In this document: piece after piece, positions 29,499 to 36,983 of the stretch | Layout: each line of letters starts with the position of its first letter | Position numbering within the stretch: the first letter of the stretch is position 1 | Assembly: GCA_018780435.1 (NCBI GenBank) | Contig: JADMJS010000240.1 | Location: 1-48,751, forward strand | Origin: Myxococcales bacterium | GTDB lineage: Bacteria; Myxococcota_A; UBA9042; GCA-2863065 | Direction of reading: 5' to 3' | DNA: 48,751 nucleotides | The notes under the pieces: generated by a model | Databases searched by the model: none | Seen by the model: the letters and a program-made list of their open reading frames with translations, nothing else | What the model was told of the DNA's origin: nothing | Position numbers and translations under genes: made by a program

Positions 29499-30275
29499 TC
29501 ACGGTACCACTTCGGTGCGCTCGAAAGCGAAGCCCGAGTAGGGGTCCACATCGAACTCGGTGTGAAAAGGGATGTGGCAGCGGCACCCGGGGTTCTTCCA
29601 TCGGTCCACGAGGCGATAGCCGGCGGCCTTGTACGCCGAGACCAAGGGGGCGTCGGCGAAGACGCGATAGGGGCAGATCGCGGTCCCGACGTTTTGGAGT
29701 GTCACCGCCTCCGCCCACGGGTGGACCGGGATCTTGTTCAGGATGACCCACTTCGGCGGCCTCGTCAGGGCAGCGAGCCGGTCCGGCAGGTCCCAGTCGA
29801 GGTACTGCGGCGAGCCGAAGCCGAGCCAGATGTCGGCGCCGTCGCCGTCCGCCACGTCGGACGTGAACGACAGCCCGGCGGCGGGGCGTTCCGCGAGCAG
29901 GGCCGCCCCGCGCTTCGCGACGGCCGGCAAGTCCTGGCAGATCCAGCGAGTCTCCGCGAGCACGGGCAGCACTCGCCCGAACGCGTGACGAGCGATGCCG
30001 ATGTGCCCGCCCAGGTCGAAGAGGCTCATTGACGGCTTCACGACCCGAGAGAGCCAGAAGAGCGGCGCGTAGTCCTCGGGGTGGAGGCGGTCGAGGCGAT
30101 CGCCGTACATGCCGGCGGCGTCGTCGGTATCAAAGTGGCCCGGGAGCGACGCAGGGACCGCCCGTTCGGCGTCGGCGAAGGTCGGGTAGATTCCTTGAAA
30201 ACGAGCGAAGGCGATGGGCCGCGCAAAGTACTGCTTGTAAAGCGGCTCGAGGAGGGTCTGGCTCACCTTGTTCAT
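29499..30275 (-). CDS. TIGR04325-like methyltransferase
   Basis: A 258-residue protein with the layout of the TIGR04325 methyltransferase family: FQGIYPTFADAE near residues 27-38, and a Rossmann SAM-binding motif SLFDLGGHIGIARHAFG (84-100) in which GGHxG replaces the usual GxGxG. Later come ICQDLPAV and DIWLGFGSPQYLDWDLPD. The family usually lies in polysaccharide or O-antigen clusters and is thought to methylate sugars; that target is not shown here. ATG 30275 is used because GAGGA lies about ten bases before it, overlapping the stop of the small upstream gene; the frame is open to 30356. Confidence 0.8.
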   Translation of the reverse strand: MNKVSQTLLEPLYKQYFARPIAFARFQGIYPTFADAERAVPASLPGHFDTDDAAGMYGDRLDRLHPEDYAPLFWLSRVVKPSMSLFDLGGHIGIARHAFGRVLPVLAETRWICQDLPAVAKRGAALLAERPAAGLSFTSDVADGDGADIWLGFGSPQYLDWDLPDRLAALTRPPKWVILNKIPVHPWAEAVTLQNVGTAICPYRVFADAPLVSAYKAAGYRLVDRWKNPGCRCHIPFHTEFDVDPYSGFAFERTEVVP

Positions 30276-30288
30276 CGCGATCGTGTCC

Positions 30289-30525
30289 TCAAGAGGGGCT
30301 GTGGCCTTCCGGCGCGGTGGATCTCCGCTTCTCGCCCGAAAGCCGGTGGGCGGCAAGCAGCCCGGGAAGCCGAGGCCCCACCGGTGAGGCCCACGTGCCG
30401 GGGTCCGGTGGCCATGGCAGAAGGCCCAACGTCGTCACCATGAACGTGACGATCGCGTTCGCGATAAGCCCAACGTGCTCACGGGCCTTGGCCCACAACT
30501 TGCCTGCGCCTCCAACGATCGCCAC
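30289..30525 (-). CDS. small putative membrane protein leading the methyltransferase operon
   Basis: This 78-codon frame opens at GTG 30525 and stops 13 bases before the methyltransferase start, its TGA lying in that gene's ribosome site. The N-terminal half reads like a real small membrane protein: an amphipathic start (KLWAKAREHV), then one hydrophobic helix (GLIANAIVTFMVTTLGLLP) ending at a PWPPDPGTW turn. The tail is basic and Pro-rich. Third codon positions are mostly G or C, as in neighbouring genes. A TTG nine codons in, with GGAGG upstream, is an alternative start. It resembles the terminal helix of small SxtJ-like proteins only loosely. It fills most of the 321-base gap before the divergent M15 peptidase gene; the remainder holds the inverted repeat below. 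Confidence 0.5.
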   Translation of the reverse strand: MAIVGGAGKLWAKAREHVGLIANAIVTFMVTTLGLLPWPPDPGTWASPVGPRLPGLLAAHRLSGEKRRSTAPEGHSPS

Positions 30526-30556
30526 CCGGCTGCTCGCACATCATGGGCCAGTGGCC

Positions 30557-30574
30557 TCACGCCCACGGGCGTGA
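30557..30574. promoter_or_regulatory. perfect inverted repeat before the DUF4157-M15 gene
   Basis: TCACGCCC and GGGCGTGA form a perfect 8+2+8 inverted repeat 22 bases upstream of ATG 30597. A two-base centre is too tight for an RNA hairpin loop but suits a dimeric DNA-binding regulator. Operator function is inference. Confidence 0.35.
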
Positions 30575-30596
30575 ACGCCTCCGCACGGAGCCCGCC

Positions 30597-31847
30597 ATGC
30601 AAGAGTCCATCGCCCGTTCCACCTCCGGCTCCGCAGGCTCCGCTGCCAACGCGGGCGCGTCGGCGGCGTCGGCGGGACGTTCGGCGTCGCCGCAAGGCTA
30701 CGTCGCCGGCATGCGCGCGCTCAGCCCTCGGGAGAAGAACGCGCAGGACTCCGGGAGCACCGGGCGTATCGTCGCGCCGATCGCGTCGCGGCTCGGCCTC
30801 TCGCTCGACTCGTTCAGCCTTCACCTGCGGGGCGACGGCGCCCTCGGGGATTCACTCGGCTACACACTCGGCCAGGACGTGTTCCTCGGCTTCGACGCGA
30901 ACACGCTGTCGTCGCCGGAGGGCCTCCAGACGCTGGCGCACGAGCTCGTCCATGTGAAGCAGCAGCGACACGCGGGTCCGGACGCCGCGGCGCGCAACGT
31001 GGAGAACGACGGTGTCGAGTCGGAGGCCGACGACCTCGCGTCGCAGGTGCTCACGGGCGGGCTCGTGAGCGTTCAATCCGCCGCGTCTGGGGCGACCATC
31101 CACCACAAAAAGAAGAAGCCGGCACCCGCGACGGGGCTCTCGAAGGCCGAAGTAGCCGCCGTCCTTCAGTGGTACTCGACGCGAACCCCGCTCTATACAA
31201 AGAGCGTCGTCAAGAAGATCCAAGGGAAGGTCGGCACGGACGACGACGGCATCCTCGGGCCGATGACGGTGCGCGCCATCGCACGGTGGCAGGGCGCAAA
31301 CGGGCTTGAGGCCGACGGCGTCGCCGGGGCGATTACCCTCACGGCCATGTTCGGCAAGGACATCCGCGAGCAGGCGCCCAGCAAAGACGGCGGCGAGCAG
31401 GAGCCGGTCGACGCCGGGCTCACCCGACCGCACGGACTGACCCAGATCAAGAAGGTCTTCGGCTCACCCGGTAAGAACATCGGAACCTTCGCCATGCGCT
31501 GCGGCGCCGACGGCGCTATGAAGAACGTGCCGGCACACAAGAAGGTCGGCCCGATCTTCCAGGCGGTCTTCCAGGACATCTGGAACGCGGGGCTCGCGTC
31601 TCACATCAACAGCTACGACGGCTGCTACGTGTACCGAACCAAGCGGGGCGGATCGTCGAACTTCAGCACGCACGCCTGGGGGATCGCCATGGACGTCAAC
31701 GCGTCCGCCAACCCGATGCGCAAGAAGAGCGAGATGGTGATCTCGAAGGACCAGAAGGTCATCGCGCCGTACTTCGAAAAACACGGCTTCTACTGGGGCG
31801 CGGCTTTCGGCGACCCCATGCACTTCCAGTACTGCACCGGCTACTGA
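30597..31847 (+). CDS. DUF4157 - peptidoglycan-binding - M15 peptidase protein, eCIS cargo-like
   Basis: A 416-residue protein in three parts. After an Ala/Ser-rich start comes a DUF4157-type metalloprotease-like domain (LGYTLGQDVFLGFDANTL, then TLAHELVHVKQQ with HELVH at 115-119). Next is a short KKKKPAPA linker and a peptidoglycan-binding domain (about 185-255; DGILGPMTVRAIARWQ). The C-terminus is an M15 D,D-carboxypeptidase/endopeptidase domain with zinc ligands His359, Asp366 (STHAWGIAMDVN) and His409 (GDPMHFQY). DUF4157 marks toxins loaded into extracellular contractile injection systems. No signal peptide is present, as expected for such a cargo, so the protein may be delivered to attack another cell's wall. 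No injection-system gene is in the window. ATG 30597 has GGAG upstream. Confidence 0.85.
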   Translation: MQESIARSTSGSAGSAANAGASAASAGRSASPQGYVAGMRALSPREKNAQDSGSTGRIVAPIASRLGLSLDSFSLHLRGDGALGDSLGYTLGQDVFLGFDANTLSSPEGLQTLAHELVHVKQQRHAGPDAAARNVENDGVESEADDLASQVLTGGLVSVQSAASGATIHHKKKKPAPATGLSKAEVAAVLQWYSTRTPLYTKSVVKKIQGKVGTDDDGILGPMTVRAIARWQGANGLEADGVAGAITLTAMFGKDIREQAPSKDGGEQEPVDAGLTRPHGLTQIKKVFGSPGKNIGTFAMRCGADGAMKNVPAHKKVGPIFQAVFQDIWNAGLASHINSYDGCYVYRTKRGGSSNFSTHAWGIAMDVNASANPMRKKSEMVISKDQKVIAPYFEKHGFYWGAAFGDPMHFQYCTGY

Positions 31848-31878
31848 GGGCGCGGTCGCGGGCTGGCCCGGGCTGCGC

Positions 31879-31884
31879 TAGAAT
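31879..31884 (+). promoter_or_regulatory. putative -10 box for a leaderless GT4 mRNA
   Basis: TAGAAT lies exactly six bases before the GTG start at 31891, and there is no Shine-Dalgarno sequence between them. The TANNNT box and spacing fit leaderless transcription. No good -35 is visible. Confidence 0.3.
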
Positions 31885-31890
31885 CCGCCC

Positions 31891-33057
31891 GTGCAGCAGG
31901 TCCTCTTCGACGTCACCCCCCTCAGCACCGGCTCGCGCTTCCGCGGCATCGGGACCTACGCCTCGCGGCTCGCGGAGGCGCTGGTAGCCCTGTTGGCGCG
32001 CGGCGAAGCGCCCGATCTCGCGCTCGAGTTACTCACCGGCCGTTGGACTTTCGAACGACACGCCGCCGGCGCCGCATTGCCCGAGCCGCGGGGCCGCCCC
32101 CTGCCCTACGCGCTCTACTACACGCTCAAGCATACGAGCCTCGCCGCGCACCTCTTGCGCCAGAGGCCCGCGCTCTTTCACGCCACCGATCCCAAAGGGA
32201 CCCCCGAGGTCCCGGGCATCAAGACGGTCGTGACGTGCCACGACCTCATCCCGACCGTCCTCGGCCCGCCTTACCGTCCTACCTGGCTCCCGCGCGCCGT
32301 CACCGCCGCGATGGACCGCGTCCGCTACCGACTGCCGGACCACGTCATCGCGATCTCGGACTGGACGCGGCGCGATGTCCAGGCCGTCACGGGCCTCGCG
32401 GACGAACGCATCTCCGTCGTCCATCACGGCGTCGACCACGACCACTACCGGGCCACCCCCGAACGCGACGACGTTGATGTCGTGCAGCCCTTCGTCGGCA
32501 GCGACCGCTATTTCATCTACGTCGGCGGCTTCGACGAACGAAAGCGCGTCCCGGAGATGGTGGCCGCCTTCGCCCACGCCAGCCTGGGCGACGACACGCG
32601 CCTGCTCATCTGCGGCAACGCTCCCGCCGCCATACAAGCCGCCCTGCACGCCCAGGCCGACGCGCTCGGCGTCCGCGACCGCGTCGTACTCGGCGGCTTC
32701 GTCCCGCTCGAGGCCATGCCGGCGCTCTACCGACGCTCCCTCGGTCACGTGATGATGAGCACATACGAGGGCTTCGGGATGACGCTCCTCGAAGCGATGG
32801 CCTGTGGCGCCCCGGTCATCGCGGCCGACGCGAGCTGCGTCCCCGAGATCGCGGGCGACGGCGCGCTGCTCCTGCCGCCGATGGACGACGCGGCGTTACG
32901 CGCGGCGTTTAGGGCCCTGGCGCTCGACCCGGACCGACGCCAAACACTGTGCCAATCCGCGGTGAAACGGGCGGCGACCTTCACCTGGGAACGCTGCGCA
33001 CGAGAGACGCTGGCGGTCTACCGGCGCGTGCTGGACCTCCCAGGCGAACACCGGTAG
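31891..33057 (+). CDS. glycosyltransferase family 4
   Basis: A 388-residue GT-B fold retaining glycosyltransferase that transfers a sugar from a nucleotide donor. The N-terminal acceptor domain starts QQVLFDVTPLSTGSRFRGIG. The C-terminal donor domain has YVGGFDERKRVPEMVAAF, VVLGGFVPLEAMPALYRRS and the GT4 signature STYEGFGMTLLEAMACGAPV with VPEIAGDGALL. The catalytic Glu is expected in EGFGMTLLE. It starts with GTG and has no membrane segment, so it is cytoplasmic or membrane-associated. It lies 11 bases before the AAA ATPase gene; co-transcription is likely, but the codon use and family of the next two genes suggest a different origin. Donor and acceptor are unknown. Confidence 0.9.
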   Translation: MQQVLFDVTPLSTGSRFRGIGTYASRLAEALVALLARGEAPDLALELLTGRWTFERHAAGAALPEPRGRPLPYALYYTLKHTSLAAHLLRQRPALFHATDPKGTPEVPGIKTVVTCHDLIPTVLGPPYRPTWLPRAVTAAMDRVRYRLPDHVIAISDWTRRDVQAVTGLADERISVVHHGVDHDHYRATPERDDVDVVQPFVGSDRYFIYVGGFDERKRVPEMVAAFAHASLGDDTRLLICGNAPAAIQAALHAQADALGVRDRVVLGGFVPLEAMPALYRRSLGHVMMSTYEGFGMTLLEAMACGAPVIAADASCVPEIAGDGALLLPPMDDAALRAAFRALALDPDRRQTLCQSAVKRAATFTWERCARETLAVYRRVLDLPGEHR

Positions 33058-33068
33058 GAACCAGAGCT

Positions 33069-34205
33069 ATGGCATCGTTCACACTGCGGCTACGTGAGTT
33101 TCGAACCCTGGGACGCCTGGACTGGTCCCCCAAAGGTCTGTGTGTCCTCACCGGCGCCAATGGCGCAGGCAAGACGACGACGCTCGACGCGCTCGTCTTC
33201 TCGAGAGCGCTCTTCACGGGTGGGCACGAGTCGGCTTTGCGTGCTGTCGACGGCGCAAACTTCCGGCGACTTGGCGTCGACAGCGCCACGGCGGTGGAGC
33301 TTACGGTGGAAGCGAGTGGACTTCGCTGGCTGCTCCGCTTTCCCATGTCGGCGAGCGGTCTCATGGGCGCGTACGGCGAAGAGCTCTACCAGGGCGACGA
33401 GCTGGTTTTTCGGGCGCCGATGTACCAGGACGACTGGTTCCTGGGCCAGGATCGGATCCCCCGAGACGAGCAACGTTGTTGTGCACGCGTCCTCTGGGAC
33501 CGTGGGAGCGCCGAATGGATGCGGCCTCTCGCCGAGTTCCTGGAGACCATTCGCGTCTACGGTCCCTACTGGCTGAATCAGGTGAAGGACGGAAGCGCCG
33601 CGCAGCTTGGCGACTCGTTCCTCCATGGCACGGGTCGAAACCTCTGGTCCGTACTCTCGAACTGGAAGGCCTCGCCGCTGCGCTATCGAGGCCAGTTCGA
33701 CTGGGTGCTGACCGAAGCCCGAAAGGCGTTCCCCGAGCTGCTCGGCACCATCGAGTTCGATCGCGGACTGCCTTACCTATTCCACCCACAGGCCACGGAT
33801 CCAGCGGACGGACTGCCACCCAGCCGCGCCGCCGACGGACTACTGACGGGCCTCCTTCACCTCACGGCGCTCGCCGGGGCAAAACCGGGTTCGGTCCTCG
33901 CCTTCGACGAGATGGAGAATCAGCTTCACCCGCACGCCATTCGGTCACTGCTCTCGGCCATGCGACGGCAAGCGGAGGAGCGGGACCTCACCATCTGCGT
34001 GACGACACACTCGCCGGTCGTGCTGAATCAGTTTCGCGACGACCCGGAACAGGTCTACGTCCTCGGCCACGGCGTCGAGGGGGTGGACGTGCCAGCGCCG
34101 ATGACCGAGCTACACACGGAGGAATGGCTGGCCCAAGCCAAGCTGGGGACCCTCTACGAGCGCCTCGCGTTCAGCGCCCCGACGATCCCGAACCCCGCGC
34201 CGTGA
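33069..34205 (+). CDS. AAA ATPase of a predicted two-gene defence module
   Basis: A 378-residue SMC-like AAA ATPase of the AAA_21/AAA_15 type. Walker A is GANGAGKTTT (29-38), an ABC-type signature PSRAADGLLTGLLHL lies at 251-265, Walker B is VLAFDEMENQLHP (D280, E281) and the H-loop is TTHSP (312-316). The C-terminus ends in WLAQAKLGTLYERLAF, the short tail typical of these ATPases when a separate effector gene follows. Unlike OLD proteins it carries no nuclease domain itself. ATG 33069 was chosen because homology-like sequence begins there; the frame is open from 32949. The stop overlaps the start of the next gene (GTGA). By family knowledge such ATPases sense phage and control a toxic partner; this is inference here. 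Confidence 0.85.
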   Translation: MASFTLRLREFRTLGRLDWSPKGLCVLTGANGAGKTTTLDALVFSRALFTGGHESALRAVDGANFRRLGVDSATAVELTVEASGLRWLLRFPMSASGLMGAYGEELYQGDELVFRAPMYQDDWFLGQDRIPRDEQRCCARVLWDRGSAEWMRPLAEFLETIRVYGPYWLNQVKDGSAAQLGDSFLHGTGRNLWSVLSNWKASPLRYRGQFDWVLTEARKAFPELLGTIEFDRGLPYLFHPQATDPADGLPPSRAADGLLTGLLHLTALAGAKPGSVLAFDEMENQLHPHAIRSLLSAMRRQAEERDLTICVTTHSPVVLNQFRDDPEQVYVLGHGVEGVDVPAPMTELHTEEWLAQAKLGTLYERLAFSAPTIPNPAP

Positions 34206-35137
34206 AGGTGGCCATCCTCCCCACTGGGCGTACCGAGTGGCACGGCCTCGCTCCGGCGCTACAGCGACTCTTTCCAAGCGTTGAGTTCTACGCGGTGCCG
34301 ACCCGTGAGGAGGTCACATCGTACGGTCTGGACTATCCCTACAATGGCTTCACCAGTAGCCAGCTGACTGAGAATGCGCTGACCAAGCCGCCTGAGAGCG
34401 CGATGGCGCTCGTCGCGCGAGCGGCACAGACGGCGCTCGGAGACAAACACTCGACGGCTGCGGACTTGGTGGTCATCGTCGACGACGTCGAGCTGCCCAA
34501 CATGCACCAGATCCCGCGTGTGGCCGGCGTGATGCGCAAGGCCGTCGAGACCCACCTGGATGCCATTCCGAATGCAGGGGTTCGCAGTAGAACCGCCGCA
34601 GCACTTCGCGAGAAGGTCTCGTTTCACCTCGCGGCCCCCATGGTGGAGGCTTGGTTCTTCGCTGACCCGAACGCGCTCACGCTGGCAGGCGTTCCCGTGG
34701 GGGCGAATCCGGTCTTCTCGGCAAGCACTGACCCCGAGGACTTCGATACGAGCGACGCCTCCTATGCTGCCGCGACCGAGAGCGCCTGCCCGGTGTGGTG
34801 CACGAAGCGCGGGAAGAAGGACCGGCCCAAGTGGCTCGGCTCCCAGGACCGACGTAAGCACCCAAAAGGCTACTTGCAGTGGCTCTGCATCGCTCCCGCC
34901 CAGAAGTCGTGCACCAGCTACTCCGAGTCCACCGGTGGAGCCACGGCACTGGGGAACCTCGATTGGAATGCCGTCGCGACCCGTCCGGCGGCGCACTTCT
35001 CGCTTCTCAAGGCGCTCATCGAGGACCTTGCGGATGGGCTCAGTTGCCCGCCGTGCGTTTCCATCGCGGCTCAAGCCTTACCGGCACCGACATCGCGACA
35101 TGGCGTCCCGATGAATCCGGTGCTTCGGAACCTGTGA
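34202..35137 (+). CDS. Toprim/DUF4276-like effector partner of the AAA ATPase
   Basis: A 311-residue protein translated from GTG 34202 overlapping the ATPase stop. The N-terminus KVAILPTGRTEWHGLAPAL carries Glu12 in the place of the Toprim-family glutamate, and LVVIVDDVELPN (D94, D95, E97) matches the Toprim DxD-like acidic strand. FHLAAPMVEAWFFADPNAL (141-159) is the EAWFxAD motif of DUF4276/RloB/OLD-type nucleases. The end (KHPKGYLQWLC, later YSESTGGATALGNLDW) also fits DUF4276. A nuclease that is released or activated by the ATPase is the likely role. A/T-ending codons are clearly more frequent than in the preceding glycosyltransferase gene, a sign of transfer. The last 30 residues are Cys/Pro-rich and may be strain-specific. 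The 212 bases after it hold nothing I can assign. Confidence 0.7.
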   Translation: MKVAILPTGRTEWHGLAPALQRLFPSVEFYAVPTREEVTSYGLDYPYNGFTSSQLTENALTKPPESAMALVARAAQTALGDKHSTAADLVVIVDDVELPNMHQIPRVAGVMRKAVETHLDAIPNAGVRSRTAAALREKVSFHLAAPMVEAWFFADPNALTLAGVPVGANPVFSASTDPEDFDTSDASYAAATESACPVWCTKRGKKDRPKWLGSQDRRKHPKGYLQWLCIAPAQKSCTSYSESTGGATALGNLDWNAVATRPAAHFSLLKALIEDLADGLSCPPCVSIAAQALPAPTSRHGVPMNPVLRNL

Positions 35138-35349
35138 GCCAATGTCGGTTCCGCTGCCTTTGGGAGGTCGTACGAAGCCAGTCCGAAAGTGAACCATGCC
35201 GCATCGTGTGCCTCGGAAAGCCTCAAGTACGTGTGGCTTTCACTGGCGACCGTACTCGGACTTCCTTCACTGCACCAGCGCTGCACTCGACCGATCGTAC
35301 GCTGAGCTCTCTCTCGGCAACGACCAGAAATCGGCTTGAAACGACCGTG

Positions 35350-36858
35350 TCAGGCGCTCATTCCCATTTTCCTCAGCGCTCCACGCGCCCGCGCCCCGAG
35401 CTCGCCCCGTGACGGCATCACGCCCCTAGCGAGCTCCGCCGTTCGGCGAGCGAGGCCCCGGATGGCGGGAACGGCCTCGCTGCGTGCGACGGCGCCTGTG
35501 CCGACGCCGACGAGCGCGTGGGCGCAGACGATCGCGTATTCTCGAGCCATGACAGTCATCGAGTCTTCGCGGGTCGAGAGGAGGCCCATCGAGGCACCGC
35601 GGCCCCGCGGGCTGCCGGTCCAGTAGCGGAAGAGGCCGTGGCGCAAGAGGCGCATCGAGGGCTCGTTCGAGCAGAGCGCTTCGACCATCGCCGGGCCGAG
35701 CGCGGCGCGGGTTCGCATCGGGCCCGAGCGCGCGGTCTCATAGGTCTTTAGACCGGCCAAGAGGGGCGCAGCGGGGTCTTTCAGCGAGGCGGCGAGGCGG
35801 ACCGCGTCGGCGATGCAGAAGGACATGCCCGACGCGGTCAGCGGGTGGACGCAACCGCCCGCGTCGCCGACGACAGCGAGGTTGTTCGCGACCACACGAT
35901 CGGTTCGGAAGCCCTGAAAACGCGCCGTGGCCTTGGGGGACTCCGCCATCGCTCGGACGACGTCGCTGCGGAAGGGTTCGGGCAGGGCCGAGAGCAGCTC
36001 GGGGCCGATGTCAGTCGACTCCTCCATCCCGAGCTCGAACATGATGCGCACCGCATTCTTGGACACCTGATAGGCCAGCACCGGCGTCGGGCCGCCCGTG
36101 AAGACGTGCCCGTAGCCCGGATAAGGCAGGCGTCCGCCTTCGATGGCCCAGCCGACCATCCGGAAGGGCGCGTCGTCGTGGGTCTGGATGCCCGCGTCCT
36201 CACGAAGCTTCGACGAGCGGCCTTCGGCGCTCACGATGAGACGCGCCGTGACGTGCCTCACCGACTCGCCCACTCGCACCGCGACCATCGAGGGGCTGCC
36301 CTCGTCCGAGGGGAGCAGCGGGTTTCCCCCGTCCACCGACCCACCGACGCTCGGGGTGGCGCCGAGAACGCGGGCGCCTTCCCAGACCGTGACGTTGGGT
36401 CGGGCGCGAGTCGCTTCGAACAAGGTTCGCGTGAGCACGGCGTGCTCAAGCGCGATCCCGATGGGCCGACCGCCCGGTATCTCGCTGTAGGACAAGACGG
36501 TCCCGGGATCGGCCGCGGTCTGGAAGATCGCAAAGCCGTAGACAGGGACGCCACCGGCCGCCTTGAGGGGTTCGAGCAGGCCGAGCGCTTCGAGCTCCGC
36601 GGCACCCGGTGGATGCATCAGCTCGCCCGCGAGCCGCTTCGTCGACGGCAAGCCGGCCTCGCAGACGAGAACCTTGAAGCCCCGATCGGCGAGCGCCGCA
36701 GCGGTGGTCGACCCGGCGATCCCGCCCCCGACGACGACGGCGTCGAAGTGGAGCGCGTCGACAGCACCATGCGGGACAGGGCAGCCGGAGCCTTGGCTCG
36801 GCGTGGTCGTTGAAGCTTTGCTCGGAGAATGTTCGCAGGTCGTGGGGGTTACTTGCAT
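35350..36858 (-). CDS. FAD-dependent monooxygenase, squalene-epoxidase-like
   Basis: A 502-residue flavoprotein. The FAD-binding Rossmann motif is VVVGGGIAGSTTAAALADRG (41-60), preceded by a 35-residue variable leader. A second FAD motif VVGDAGGCVHPLTASGMSFC lies around 325-345. The HPLTxxGM form is that of squalene monooxygenase (HPLTGGGM), though geranylgeranyl reductases look similar. Squalene monooxygenase makes 2,3-oxidosqualene, the first oxygen-requiring step of sterol synthesis. The divergent neighbour is a cycloeucalenol cycloisomerase, which favours this reading. ATG 36858 lacks a good ribosome site and the frame is open to 36894. A second, hydrophobic C-terminal region is short compared with eukaryotic enzymes. 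Confidence 0.65.
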   Translation of the reverse strand: MQVTPTTCEHSPSKASTTTPSQGSGCPVPHGAVDALHFDAVVVGGGIAGSTTAAALADRGFKVLVCEAGLPSTKRLAGELMHPPGAAELEALGLLEPLKAAGGVPVYGFAIFQTAADPGTVLSYSEIPGGRPIGIALEHAVLTRTLFEATRARPNVTVWEGARVLGATPSVGGSVDGGNPLLPSDEGSPSMVAVRVGESVRHVTARLIVSAEGRSSKLREDAGIQTHDDAPFRMVGWAIEGGRLPYPGYGHVFTGGPTPVLAYQVSKNAVRIMFELGMEESTDIGPELLSALPEPFRSDVVRAMAESPKATARFQGFRTDRVVANNLAVVGDAGGCVHPLTASGMSFCIADAVRLAASLKDPAAPLLAGLKTYETARSGPMRTRAALGPAMVEALCSNEPSMRLLRHGLFRYWTGSPRGRGASMGLLSTREDSMTVMAREYAIVCAHALVGVGTGAVARSEAVPAIRGLARRTAELARGVMPSRGELGARARGALRKMGMSA

Positions 36859-36896
36859 GGCGCGGCGTGTATGCCCCCGCCCGGGACTCGTCAATG

Positions 36897-36927
36897 TTCT
36901 CGAAGACTTATGAAACGAATTCTAGAA
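36897..36927. promoter_or_regulatory. paired TTCTNGAA palindromes in the sterol-gene divergent region
   Basis: TTCTCGAA (36897-36904) and TTCTAGAA (36920-36927) lie 23 bases apart, centre to centre, in the only A/T-rich part of the 125-base divergent region between the monooxygenase and cycloisomerase genes. A shared repressor or activator binding two sites on roughly the same face of the helix is possible. On the minus strand TTGACG and CATACA (15 apart) form a weak promoter towards the monooxygenase. Confidence 0.3.
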
Positions 36928-36983
36928 CGCGTTGCAGGAGGGACGGCTGGTCGGCTCCATTCGCCCGTGAGAAGATCGTCGCC

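Noticed and set aside
35138..35349. AGTCCGA / TCGGACT inverted repeat after the Toprim-like gene as a terminator or attachment site
   Set aside because: Arms are only seven bases and about 70 apart, without a T-run or a second copy elsewhere.
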